From PALSA-505 sp963699015 (GTDB lineage: Bacteria; Actinomycetota; Actinomycetes; Streptosporangiales; Streptosporangiaceae), in the NCBI GenBank assembly GCA_963699015.1, contig CAVOSX010000002.1:248001-312000 (forward strand): a stretch of DNA of 64,000 nucleotides. The letters run 5' to 3'. The position numbers and the translations under genes are program-made. Positions 53,520-60,485 of the stretch are shown piece by piece (position 1 is the first letter of the stretch; each line of letters opens with the position of its first letter). The notes beneath the pieces are model-generated. The model did no database searches. It worked only from the letters and a program-made list of their open reading frames with translations, and was not told the DNA's origin.

Positions 53520-53924
53520 GTGAGCGAGCAACCGTCGCGGTGGACCCCGGCCGCCGCCAGAGCCGACGACAACCCGGAGGAACTCGCCAACGCCACGTGC
53601 GCGTTGTGCGGTATCGAGCTTTCGATCATTTCCCTGGTTCCCGATGGCGGCCCCGGCAGCGCCGAGGTGCGCTGGTACTGCAGGGACATCGTCTCCTGCA
53701 CCGAGCGCTGGACGGCAGACCGGAGGTCACCGCTGGTCCGGGCGCCTGTGGCCCGGGCGAACGCGCCGGACCAGGGCGCTGAGCCGGTTCCCGCCGAGCA
53801 GGTGGCACCTTCCGGCGACAGGGCCCCGGTGCCCGGCGATACGGCGATCCCGGCCGGGAGCCCGCGGCCGGACTGGGTTCGCGCCGGGCGGTCCGGCTGG
53901 GGCGGACACGAGGATTTGGGCTAA
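53520..53924 (+). CDS. Small Cys-containing actinobacterial protein
   Basis: 134 residues from GTG (MSEQPSRWTPAAARADDN). The core NATCALCGIELSIISLVPDG then VRWYCRDIVSCTERW contains CxxC and C-x5-C pairs, which suggest a zinc site, followed by an Ala/Pro-rich disordered tail. The type (a short N-terminal zinc module with RWYC and CTERW) is common in actinobacteria, without assigned function. The upstream in-frame extension is not protein-like. Confidence 0.7.
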   Translation: MSEQPSRWTPAAARADDNPEELANATCALCGIELSIISLVPDGGPGSAEVRWYCRDIVSCTERWTADRRSPLVRAPVARANAPDQGAEPVPAEQVAPSGDRAPVPGDTAIPAGSPRPDWVRAGRSGWGGHEDLG

Positions 53925-53982
53925 CGCGCAGACCGCGCTCCGGCTGCCGGACGGTCAGGAACAGGCTGCCGGGGGCACCTGC

Positions 53983-54279
53983 TCAGGTGCGGACGACCCG
54001 GTAGAGAGACGGGTGCGGCCGGTAACCGAGCAGGCCGATCGCTGATTCCCCGAATCCCTGGCTCTGCGTGGCGGCCAGGAAGGCTTCGGCGCTCTCCCAT
54101 CGGGCGACGTTCACGAACTGGAAATCGGCATCCGGGGTGAGCGCCTGGTGCAGCGTCGTGTCGATGTAGCCAGGCTGTGATCGCAGGTAGTGCTGGGTTT
54201 TCTCCCACGCGACGATGAATTGCTCGGCCTGGTCGCCTGGCACCTCGAACGCGTTGATCAAGACCACCGGCTCGGCCAT
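53983..54279 (-). CDS. Antibiotic biosynthesis monooxygenase (ABM) family protein
   Basis: 98 residues forming one ferredoxin-like ABM domain: VVLINAFEVPGDQAEQFIVA, WEKTQHYLRSQPGYIDTTLH, DFQFVNVARWESAEAFLAAT. The usual Trp/Asn of quinone-forming ABM enzymes is partly kept (NVARW). These dimeric cofactor-free proteins oxidise polyketide or quinol substrates, or act as haem-degrading or stress proteins. No biosynthetic genes are nearby. Confidence 0.88.
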   Translation of the reverse strand: MAEPVVLINAFEVPGDQAEQFIVAWEKTQHYLRSQPGYIDTTLHQALTPDADFQFVNVARWESAEAFLAATQSQGFGESAIGLLGYRPHPSLYRVVRT

Positions 54280-54363
54280 GGCCCTCCCCTTCTGCCGCTG
54301 GGCTGCTGCCGGAACCTCAACCTACCGCCGTCTCGGCCGCCGTCGGCAGCGGTTGGCGCGGTC

Positions 54364-54428
54364 GCGGAGGCGGACGGGAATCGAACCCGCCAACGACGCG
54401 GCGCGCCGTCCACCGGTTTTGAAGACCG
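54364..54428 (-). repeat. Distal att half-site: 3' half of tRNA-Sec
   Basis: 64 of 65 bases match 56588-56652, from the base beyond the tRNA 3' end through the T arm, long variable arm and anticodon loop. The 5' half of the tRNA is absent and replaced by unrelated sequence, so it cannot be a functional tRNA. Confidence 0.85.
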
Positions 54429-54446
54429 CTCCCCCGCGTTTGTTAA

Positions 54447-54884
54447 CACACCCGGCTGCCTGCCCTGACGTCCGCGCGGCTGAGGACCAAGGCCGACCAC
54501 AACGTGCGGATGCAGTGCTACCGGGTCACTGACTGCCATACCGACGGTGTTGCGGGCGGCGGGTTCGCCATCGAGGCCGACGGTCGGCCCTCCGTGGGCA
54601 TTACCGTCGAGCCGGATACCGCGCTGCGCTTCCTCTCGCTGAAGAACGGCGACATCGTGCGGGTGACCCTGAGGACGTACCCCGCCCGGCACGACCGCCA
54701 GGGCCGAGCCGCCACTGACCGTCAAGGGGATGCCGGGCATCGGCACCGGGCCGCCGAACGCCTCGCGCTAGGCCGCCAGTCCCCGAGCGGCCAGCGGCCA
54801 ACCGGCGGACTCAATTGGCGCCTGGCCAGACTCGCGGTCATGTCGCATCGCCAGAACCCTGATCATCATCATCGGGACGACTGA
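54447..54884 (+). pseudogene. 5'-truncated paralogue of the orphan-domain gene at 13.6 kb
   Basis: The reading KADHNVRMQCYRVTDCH, GGGFAIEADGRPSVGI, TALRFLSLKNGDIVRVTL aligns without gaps to the C-terminal module of the 13.6-14.3 kb gene. After VTL the two diverge. The homology begins just inside the half-tRNA repeat, as though the element boundary removed the 5' part. An internal ATG (54504) could start a short protein. Its end overlaps the convergent sigma gene. Function unknown. Confidence 0.5.
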
Positions 54885-55683
54885 GCATCCTACGCAGCAC
54901 CTCCAGGGCTCGCGCGCGGGTCGGGCCGATGCTGCCCACCGGAATCCCCAGCCGATCGGATATCTCCGCGTATGTAGCGGGCGGATCGGCCATGAGCATC
55001 TCGAGGAGCTGCTGCCAGCACCAGGGGAGGCGGGACAGCGCCTCGCGAACGTCTGTCGCGCGCTCGCCAGCCAGAAGCCGGCCGCCGTCTTCTGACTCGT
55101 TCGTGACGTCCCTTCCGGAGATGACGTCGTCCTGAACCGGTATGACTCTTGTGCGCGCCTTCAGGGTGCGCAGGCACTCGTTCCGCGCGACGGCCACCAG
55201 CCAATTGCCGACGCGGCCCGGATGATCCAGGCGGTCGATGTGCTCCAGCAGGCGCAGCCACGTCGCCTGCGAGACGTCGGCGGCCTCAGTCTCGGACAGC
55301 TTGAAGTCCCGGGTCATGGCCCAGATGAGCTGGGAGTACTGCTCGACCAGCCGTTCCCACGCCTGCTCGTCCCCCTGCGCCGCGCGTCGCACCATCAGCG
55401 CGGCATCGAATGGGGCGGCCTTGGGTATCGCCGGGACCGTACCATCATCGTCGGCCCGCACCATCCGGCGCAGTAGGGCTGTTAGCCGGAAGCTAAGCGC
55501 AGCAGCAACAAAGCCGCAGGCGGTCAGCAGTTTGAAGAGCTTCCCTGGACATGCATCGATCAGCGCGGCCAGCTCAGCGCCGCGGACTTCAACGCGCTCT
55601 GGATCGCCTGCATATTTGTAGTGAGCAGACCACTGAACTAGCTTGCGGGCTGCCCGAGTGGCGAGGATCTCTGCGAGAGCCAT
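54838..55683 (-). CDS. ECF-type sigma factor with unusual N-terminal extension
   Basis: 281 residues, against about 180-200 for most ECF sigma factors. From about residue 90: region 2 (RRAAQGDEQAWERLVEQY, LSETEAADVSQATWLRLLEH, VGNWLVAVARNECLR) and region 4 (LSRLPWCWQQLLEMLMADPP, YAEISDRLGIPVGSIGPTRA). The first 80 residues (ILATRAARKLVQWSAHYKYA, VRGAELAALIDACPG, then hydrophobic FKLLTACGFVAAALSFRLTA) are unlike any sigma region I know and could be a separate small domain fused in frame. The ATG has GGGAGG 9 nt upstream. The PadR gene ends just before it, so the two form an operon. No anti-sigma gene is adjacent. Confidence 0.82.
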   Translation of the reverse strand: MALAEILATRAARKLVQWSAHYKYAGDPERVEVRGAELAALIDACPGKLFKLLTACGFVAAALSFRLTALLRRMVRADDDGTVPAIPKAAPFDAALMVRRAAQGDEQAWERLVEQYSQLIWAMTRDFKLSETEAADVSQATWLRLLEHIDRLDHPGRVGNWLVAVARNECLRTLKARTRVIPVQDDVISGRDVTNESEDGGRLLAGERATDVREALSRLPWCWQQLLEMLMADPPATYAEISDRLGIPVGSIGPTRARALEVLRRMLSRPDDDDQGSGDAT

Positions 55684-55700
55684 GCGGCACTGCCTCCCAG

Positions 55701-56051
55701 TCACCGGAGCTGGACAATCACTCCGGGCCGGAGAACTTTCCCCGATCCCCGCGAGCGGGCCGCGGGCCTGCGCTCAGCGAGCAGCTCACGCGCCCTGGCG
55801 ATCCCGGTGGGAGTGAGCTGGTAGAGGCGGCGGCGCGGCTTGCTGGAGTCTGCGGCCTGGTCCTCCCACCGTCCTGTCGCCCAGTTCATATCTTCAAGGC
55901 GATCAAGCACTCCGTACACCGTGGGGCCGCTCCGGTGCGTGAGCCGCATGATGGCGTAACCGTGAAGCTGGAGGTCATGGTCATCGACGGCCTGCAGCAA
56001 GATCTCCAGGACGTCCAGGAACGGCTGGGTGATCCGCTGGGGATGTGCCAC
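55701..56051 (-). CDS. PadR family transcriptional regulator
   Basis: 116 residues. QPFLDVLEILLQAVDDHDLQ, LHGYAIMRLTHRSGPTVYGV and LDRLEDMNWATGRWE form the winged helix, and RRRLYQLTPTGIARARELLA is the wing and first helix of the PadR dimer region. This short form lacks the extended C-terminal domain. GTG start. It precedes the sigma gene by 17 nt and a dyad overlaps its own start, suggesting autoregulation and control of the sigma factor by a ligand or stress. Confidence 0.87.
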   Translation of the reverse strand: MAHPQRITQPFLDVLEILLQAVDDHDLQLHGYAIMRLTHRSGPTVYGVLDRLEDMNWATGRWEDQAADSSKPRRRLYQLTPTGIARARELLAERRPAARSRGSGKVLRPGVIVQLR

Positions 56052-56084
56052 GCGCTTAGCTTACCTATGTCGGATAAGCCGCGT
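56050..56084. promoter_or_regulatory. Imperfect dyad over the PadR gene start
   Basis: ACGCGCTTA faces TAAGCCGCGT across a 16-nt spacer, one base short of perfect. Its position at the start codon of the padR-like gene fits a self-repression site. Confidence 0.35.
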
Positions 56085-56124
56085 CCAGCCGCCATGCCGG
56101 ACGCTTGAATACGCCACGCGCTAG

Positions 56125-56241
56125 TTGCTGGCCGCGCCTTTGCCCGTGCCCACGCTCCCGCTGGCCAGCGCGGCTGCGCTCGGCGCCGCTGCCTACCGGG
56201 CCGCTGCCGAGGCCGTCGCCGCGCTGATGGACAAGTCATGA
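56125..56241 (+). CDS. Tiny Ala-rich ORF, uncertain
   Basis: 38 residues from TTG, or 31 from GTG (56146): MPTLPLASAAALGAAAYRAA then AEAVAALMDKS. Its stop overlaps the ATG of the next ORF (ATGA), the coupled arrangement of many small actinomycete element genes, which is the only support. Low confidence. Confidence 0.3.
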   Translation: MLAAPLPVPTLPLASAAALGAAAYRAAAEAVAALMDKS

Positions 56242-56485
56242 CAGCGCGCTACGGGCCGGTACCGCCGCTGACCGGCGTCTGCGTGACGTACACGCCCGGG
56301 TCAAGGTCCGCCAGGACGGCACGCTATGGCTGCACCGCCGCAAGCCGAGCAAGCCCGCCGACTGTGGCGGCTCGGGCCAGCTTCCCAGGGCCGGGAGCGT
56401 GAAACGGAAGTGGCCGTCACGGGTCAGCCAGAGCGTCCGCAGTGTGTCCGGTGGCGCCTTCGAGTCCGACCGGAGGCGACACTGA
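56238..56485 (+). pseudogene. Small basic-protein ORF with one frameshift
   Basis: MTARYGPVPPLTG is followed, after restoring one C in GGCGT at 56275-56277, by RLRDVHARVKVRQDGTLWLH, RRKPSKPADCGGSGQ and a Ser/Arg-rich tail. It lies next to the tRNA end of the element, where integrase genes usually sit, but shows no recombinase motif. The family is not recognised. Confidence 0.4.
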
Positions 56486-56587
56486 CCATGATCACGTACG
56501 GGTGTTCCCCAAGATGTTCCCTTGCGGCCTCGCTGGGTACGTCCGGGGCACCCCTGGGCACTCGTCCGGAGCGCATTCCCGCAAGTA

Positions 56588-56652
56588 GCGGAGGCGGACG
56601 GGAATCGAACCCGCCGACGACGCGGCGCGCCGTCCACCGGTTTTGAAGACCG
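56588..56652 (-). repeat. Proximal att half-site inside tRNA-Sec
   Basis: The intact-tRNA copy of the 65-bp repeat; it differs from the distal copy at one base between the T arm and the variable arm. Confidence 0.85.
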
Positions 56653-56681
56653 GGGGGGCCACCAGGCACCCGAACGCCTCC
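56589..56681 (-). tRNA. selC: tRNA-Sec (anticodon TCA)
   Basis: On the minus strand GGAGGCG pairs with CGCCTCC as the acceptor stem. The anticodon stem-loop is CCGGT-CTTCAAA-ACCGG, anticodon TCA. A long variable arm and TTCGATT in the T loop follow, then a G discriminator with no encoded CCA. Length 93 nt, in the range of bacterial tRNA-Sec and longer than ordinary tRNAs. It inserts selenocysteine at UGA and requires SelA, SelB and SelD, none of which is in the window. Confidence 0.93.
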
Positions 56682-56691
56682 GGGCCTGAGG

Positions 56692-56850
56692 TTACCCGCG
56701 CCCGGAGCGCCGCTCGCGCTGGGACCGGCTATCGGCCCGCCGGGCCAGCTGCTTGGCCCGGACGACGTCGGGGTCGCGCGGCTCCAGCGGGAGCGGCTCA
56801 AGCCACTCGCGGGCGGGACGGTGTTGCTTGCTGATGCGGATCTGCTTCAT
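56692..56850 (-). CDS. Small 52-residue basic protein
   Basis: MKQIRISKQHRPAREWLEPL then LPLEPRDPDVVRAKQLARRA and a basic tail ending RSGRG. AGGAGG is well placed before the ATG. It lies 63 nt downstream of the DUF5999 gene on the same strand, so the two probably form an operon that ends next to the tRNA-Sec 5' end. No signal or membrane segment. Function unknown. Confidence 0.7.
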   Translation of the reverse strand: MKQIRISKQHRPAREWLEPLPLEPRDPDVVRAKQLARRADSRSQRERRSGRG

Positions 56851-56913
56851 CGGGGAAATCCTCCTGCGGGCGCGGGAACGAACCGGGGCCGGGTCAGCTC
56901 GCCGCCGGCGCGG

Positions 56914-57144
56914 TCACGCGGCCACCGGCCCGGACAGCGTGAGCAAGCCGCCGGGCGCCTGCGCGGCGGCCAGCTGGTGGGGTGGGACGCTCTGGCCATC
57001 GGGCAGCAGCGCGCCGGCGTCATCGAACAGCACGATGCCGTTGCAGAGCAGGCTCCAGCCCTGCTCGGGGTGCGACACCACAACGTGGGCCGCGTCGCGA
57101 TCCGCCGCGTCGGCGGGCGGACAGGGAGGCTGATGCTGGCACAT
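56914..57144 (-). CDS. DUF5999 family protein
   Basis: 76 residues: MCQHQPPCPPADAADRDAAH, VVVSHPEQGWSLLCNGIVLF and DDAGALLPDGQSV. This is the pattern of the short actinobacterial DUF5999 family, with conserved Cys and HPEQGWSLLCNG. GGAGG lies 6 nt before the ATG; the longer reading is noise. Function unknown; the N-terminal Cys/His cluster may bind a metal. Confidence 0.82.
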   Translation of the reverse strand: MCQHQPPCPPADAADRDAAHVVVSHPEQGWSLLCNGIVLFDDAGALLPDGQSVPPHQLAAAQAPGGLLTLSGPVAA

Positions 57145-57356
57145 GACGGACCTCCGCCGCGGTGCTGGTTGCGCCGGTGGGCCGTTCGGGATCCGGCGCG
57201 CCGGGCGTTTCCCCGGCTTCATCGTCGAGATTGCCGCTAAGCGCGGCCGAACCGCATGGGGCGAGATCCTTATTTCCGGGGCGCAGTGGCCTGCCGCCGG
57301 TAAGGAAACCGGGTCCCGGGTGCTTAGGCTGCGCCTTAGGAGAGATGACGCCGCGG

Positions 57357-57887
57357 TTACCTGGCCGGATGGACCATCGTGTCCAGGACGGCGGCCGTGG
57401 CCAGGATCAGCACGTCGTTCTCGCCGGGAGCCACCTCGACCCCGTAGGTGTCACGGACCCGGAACCATCGCTTGGAAACTTCGGCCACCTTGGCGCCGTC
57501 GCGCTCGACCCGGTACTCGTGGTCGACGATGTTGCCCTGCACATGCAGATCCGGGCCGTCTTCGAGCTTGACGATCCACCGCTCTCGCAGCGGCGTGATC
57601 ATGGCCTTCTTGACGATCGCGATCCGGTTCCCGTCCGGTCCCTCGATCTCCATGCTGTCCTTGATGCGCAGCATCCGCTCCTGGATCTTGCAGAGCTCGC
57701 GCCCGGCCATGTCCTCGAACAAGATCGTCTTGCGGATCCGCAGGGCCTTGCCGTCAAGCTTGAACACCCGCTCGCCGCGATCGTTTTCGATCACGTAGTC
57801 GTCGCCGATGGAAATCATGCGCTGGCGCATCTGGTAACGGGTAGCTTCGGTGTCGAAGCGCCGCTCCTGCCGCCTTTTGCCGAACAA
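57357..57887 (-). CDS. LURP-one-related (tubby/scramblase-like) protein
   Basis: 176 residues. RMISIGDDYVIENDRGERVF, KLDGKALRIRKTILFEDMAG, RMLRIKDSMEIEGPDGNRIA and VQGNIVDHEYRVERDGAKVA are the repeating strand units of the LURP-one/Tubby-C-like barrel. ALDLT-type endings are replaced by DVLILATAAVLDTMVHPAR. The family is widespread in actinobacteria, with unknown role, possibly membrane-lipid contact. TTG start is assumed; an ATG 19 codons in is possible. Confidence 0.87.
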   Translation of the reverse strand: MFGKRRQERRFDTEATRYQMRQRMISIGDDYVIENDRGERVFKLDGKALRIRKTILFEDMAGRELCKIQERMLRIKDSMEIEGPDGNRIAIVKKAMITPLRERWIVKLEDGPDLHVQGNIVDHEYRVERDGAKVAEVSKRWFRVRDTYGVEVAPGENDVLILATAAVLDTMVHPAR

Positions 57888-58044
57888 TCCCGGTACCCCC
57901 GATCGCGTTCCGTGCCGCGCATTCGTGCCGGCCCAGCCTCAGTCTCCACCAGGCAGCCGCCGTGCGCATCGCCGGCGGCGGCGAGCCGGAGCCGATCGCC
58001 CCGCCCGGCCGGGCCTGCGGTGCGGCGCTGCTAGCGTGCCAGCC

Positions 58045-58440
58045 ATGGGTATCGCGCTCAGCGAGGCAACGCTCAGGCTGCTCGACGGCAGGAATTACGC
58101 GGTGCTTGCCACGGTGAACGCCGACGGCAGCCCGCAGACCTCCGTCATGTGGGTCGGCCGCGACAGCGGCGACCTGCTGTTCTCCACGGTCGAGGGGAGG
58201 GTAAAGCACCGCAACATGGTCCGCGACCCGCGCGTCAGCGTCACCGTGATCGACTCGTCGGACCCGGAGAACTACGTCGAGCTGCGGGGACGGGTGTCGA
58301 TGACGCCAGACGTCGGCCGGCGGTTCGACACCGAGCTGTCCTGGAAGTACGACGGCAAGGACCCGGGCGAAGACCGGCCAGGGGCGGTCCGCGTGGTCGT
58401 GCGGATGGCCGTGGAGAAAGCGGCCGGGTACGCCGCGTAA
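58045..58440 (+). CDS. PPOX-class F420-dependent oxidoreductase
   Basis: 131 residues. LRLLDGRNYAVLATVNADGS and PQTSVMWVGRDSGDLLFST, then RVKHRNMVRDPRVSVTVIDS and YVELRGRVSMTPD, are the split-beta-barrel blocks of the PPOX-class proteins that bind F420. They act on small reducible substrates or as cofactor-binding proteins. The ATG start gives the expected leader. It is divergent from the LURP-like gene and 24 nt upstream of the DUF429 gene. Confidence 0.9.
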   Translation: MGIALSEATLRLLDGRNYAVLATVNADGSPQTSVMWVGRDSGDLLFSTVEGRVKHRNMVRDPRVSVTVIDSSDPENYVELRGRVSMTPDVGRRFDTELSWKYDGKDPGEDRPGAVRVVVRMAVEKAAGYAA

Positions 58441-58464
58441 GCCGGGCCGGAGCCCAGCGAGAGG

Positions 58465-59154
58465 GTGACCGTGCGGGCGGCAGGGGTGGATGCGTGCCGG
58501 AGCGGCTGGGTCGCGGTGGTGCTGGACGACGGCCGGCTGGCGGCCGTCCTCGCACGCGCCACCCTGGCCGAGATCGTGGCCGCCTGCCCCGGGGCCCGGG
58601 TGATCGGGGTGGACATGCCGCTGGGCCTGGTGCCGCGCGGATGGCGGCAGGCCGACGAGCTCGCGGCGGCGCGGCTGGGCGCGCTGCGCAGCCGGGTGTT
58701 CCGGATACCGCCGGGACCGGCCTGGCAGGCCGCCACGCACCGGCAGGCAGTACTGCTGTGCCGGGCCCTGACCGATCCGCCGGCCGGCTTCAGCGTGCAG
58801 GCCTGGGCGCTGAAGGCCAAGCTCGGCCAGGCCTGTGAGCTGCGCACGCGGATGCCGGGACGGCTGTTCGAGGTCCATCCCGAGCTGAGTTTCGCGGCGC
58901 TGAACGCCGGGACGCCGGTCACCGCGGGCAAGAAGACCTGGAACGGCCAGATGGCCCGGCGTGCGCTGCTCGCCGCCGCGGGTATCCGCCTGCCCGCTGA
59001 CCTGGCCGCAGCCGGAACCGTGCCGGCTGACGACATCCTGGACGCGGCCGCCGCCGCCTGGACGGCGGCCCGGATTGACTGCGGGCAGGCCATCAGCCTG
59101 CCGCACCCGCCCCAGCACGACGAAGCCGGCCAGCCCATCGCCATCTGGTACTGA
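58465..59154 (+). CDS. DUF429 domain-containing protein
   Basis: 229 residues. AAGVDACRSGWVAVVLDDGR and GARVIGVDMPLGLVPRGWRQ at the N-terminus give the RNase H-like fold with conserved Asp residues. RVFRIPPGPAWQAATH, PGRLFEVHPELSFAALN and ADDILDAAAAAWTAARI follow the DUF429 order. The acidic residues (in GVDACR, GVDMPLG, EVHPE, DDILDA) are in nuclease-like positions, but no activity is proven. GTG start; a second GTG two codons on has the better ribosome site. Confidence 0.85.
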   Translation: MTVRAAGVDACRSGWVAVVLDDGRLAAVLARATLAEIVAACPGARVIGVDMPLGLVPRGWRQADELAAARLGALRSRVFRIPPGPAWQAATHRQAVLLCRALTDPPAGFSVQAWALKAKLGQACELRTRMPGRLFEVHPELSFAALNAGTPVTAGKKTWNGQMARRALLAAAGIRLPADLAAAGTVPADDILDAAAAAWTAARIDCGQAISLPHPPQHDEAGQPIAIWY

Positions 59155-59184
59155 CCCGCTGATACGGGGCCCGGTTCTGCCCGG

Positions 59185-60187
59185 TCAGCCCCGGCCGCGC
59201 CGGGTCTCGGCGAGGTGCATCGCGATGACGGAGTCGAAGTCCGGGTCGGGGGCCAGGCCCAGCCGCCGGGCCCGGTCGGCGCGGATCCGGGCGGGCCAGC
59301 CGGTCACCATCGCGGTCACCGCCGGGTCGGGTACCCAGTCGATCAGCCCGGTCGCCTGCGAACCGGCGGCCCGGTCCAGCGCGGCGACCATGTCGGCGAC
59401 TCGCACGGTGAGCGCGGGCAGCGTGACCGCGGTGCGGCCGCCCCAGGCCTGATCGGAGGAAGTGGCGGCGCACAGCAGGGCGTCGATGGCCCGCGCCGGG
59501 GAGACCAGGGCCACCTCGGTCCGCGCCGGCACCGGGCAGACGGCGCGGCGGCCGGCCAGCGGCTCGCGGATGATGCCGGACAGGAAACCGGTCGCGGCCT
59601 GGTTCGGCCGCCCGGGACGCACGCTGACGGTCAGCAGCCGGACGGCCCGGCCGGCGCAGGAATCCCTTGCGCGTGTAGTCGGCCAGCAGCTGCTCGGCGA
59701 TGAGCTTCTGCGTGCCGTAGCTGGTCTGCGGGTTGGGCAGGGTGTGGTCGTCGATGACCTCAGGGAGCGGGTGCTCGGCGGAGGCCCCGAACACGGCCAG
59801 CGAGCTGGCGAACACCACGACCGGGGTCGTGCCCAGTCCCCGGCACGCGGCCAGCAGCGCCTGGATGACGTCCAGGTTCGCTCGCAGGCCGAGGTCGAAG
59901 TCGGCCTCGCATTCCCCGCTGACCGCCGCGGCGAGATGAAAGACCAGGTCGGCGCCGCCGAGTGCGTCCCACCCGGCCCACGCCGGGTCGGCCAGGTCGC
60001 CGCGGATCGCGGTCACCCGCCCATCGGCGCCCAGATCCGCCGCGACCGGCGCCCGGTCCAGCAGCGTCAGCCGGGCCAGCGGGGCGGCCGCGCCGCCTGC
60101 GACCGGCAGCGACGGCAGCGCCAGCAGCTCCCGGGCCAGGCGCGAACCCAGGAACCCGCCCCCGCCGGTCACTACCACGTTCGGCAC
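59185..60187 (-). CDS. D-erythronate dehydrogenase-like SDR/epimerase (one frameshift)
   Basis: The N-terminal part has the Rossmann motif VVVTGGGGFLGSRLARELL, FHLAAAVSGECEADFDLGLR, and the catalytic Tyr-x3-Lys in QTSYGTQKLIAEQLLADYTR. A single-base change near 59657 breaks the frame. The continuation AGRAVRLLTVSVRPGRPNQA then TGFLSGIIREPLAG matches the substrate domain of DenD-type enzymes, which oxidise D-erythronate to 2-oxo-tetronate on the way to central metabolism. The mended length is about 334 residues, normal for the family. The GTG has GGGAGA upstream. No OtnC or OtnK kinase genes are adjacent. Confidence 0.82.
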
Positions 60188-60485
60188 AGCATCTCCCGTC
60201 CGCGTCGGACGTCGAACACAGTGATCCTAGAGTCTGGCCGGGCGCCGTCCGTCAGCGCGGAGCGTTTGCAGCGCCGTGGCAGCACCCATGCTGCTGGCCG
60301 AAGAACCGACTTCGGCATGAGGACGGCCGACCTCGATCCGGTCTGGAGCGCGCATCCGCGGCGAGCCCGACTTCCTGGGCTGCGGTTTCGCGCACATCGG
60401 GGCCTGGGGACGCCGCACCAGGTAGTTGCCAGGCGGCCGGGTCCGGGGCCACTATCGTGGCGAGGGATCCCGGGGAATGCGAGCC

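Larger units (their letters stand above)
54364..56652. mobile_element. Relic integrative element at selC, bounded by 65-bp repeats
   Basis: A complete tRNA-Sec gene lies at one end and a copy of its 3' half at the other, in the same orientation. This is the usual footprint of a tyrosine-recombinase element that inserted at a tRNA 3' end and restored the gene. The 2.2 kb between holds a 5'-truncated orphan-domain ORF, a sigma factor, a PadR regulator and two small decayed ORFs, with no integrase or excisionase that I can identify. It is therefore probably the remainder of a larger element. A simple partial tRNA duplication is the alternative. Confidence 0.6.

Noticed and set aside
54364..54428. 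Second tRNA-Sec gene
   Set aside because: Only the 3' half matches; the acceptor 5' strand and D arm are missing.
56238..56588. Integrase gene next to selC
   Set aside because: No Arg-His-Arg-Tyr recombinase motif or helix-turn-helix is found on either strand between the PadR gene and the tRNA.
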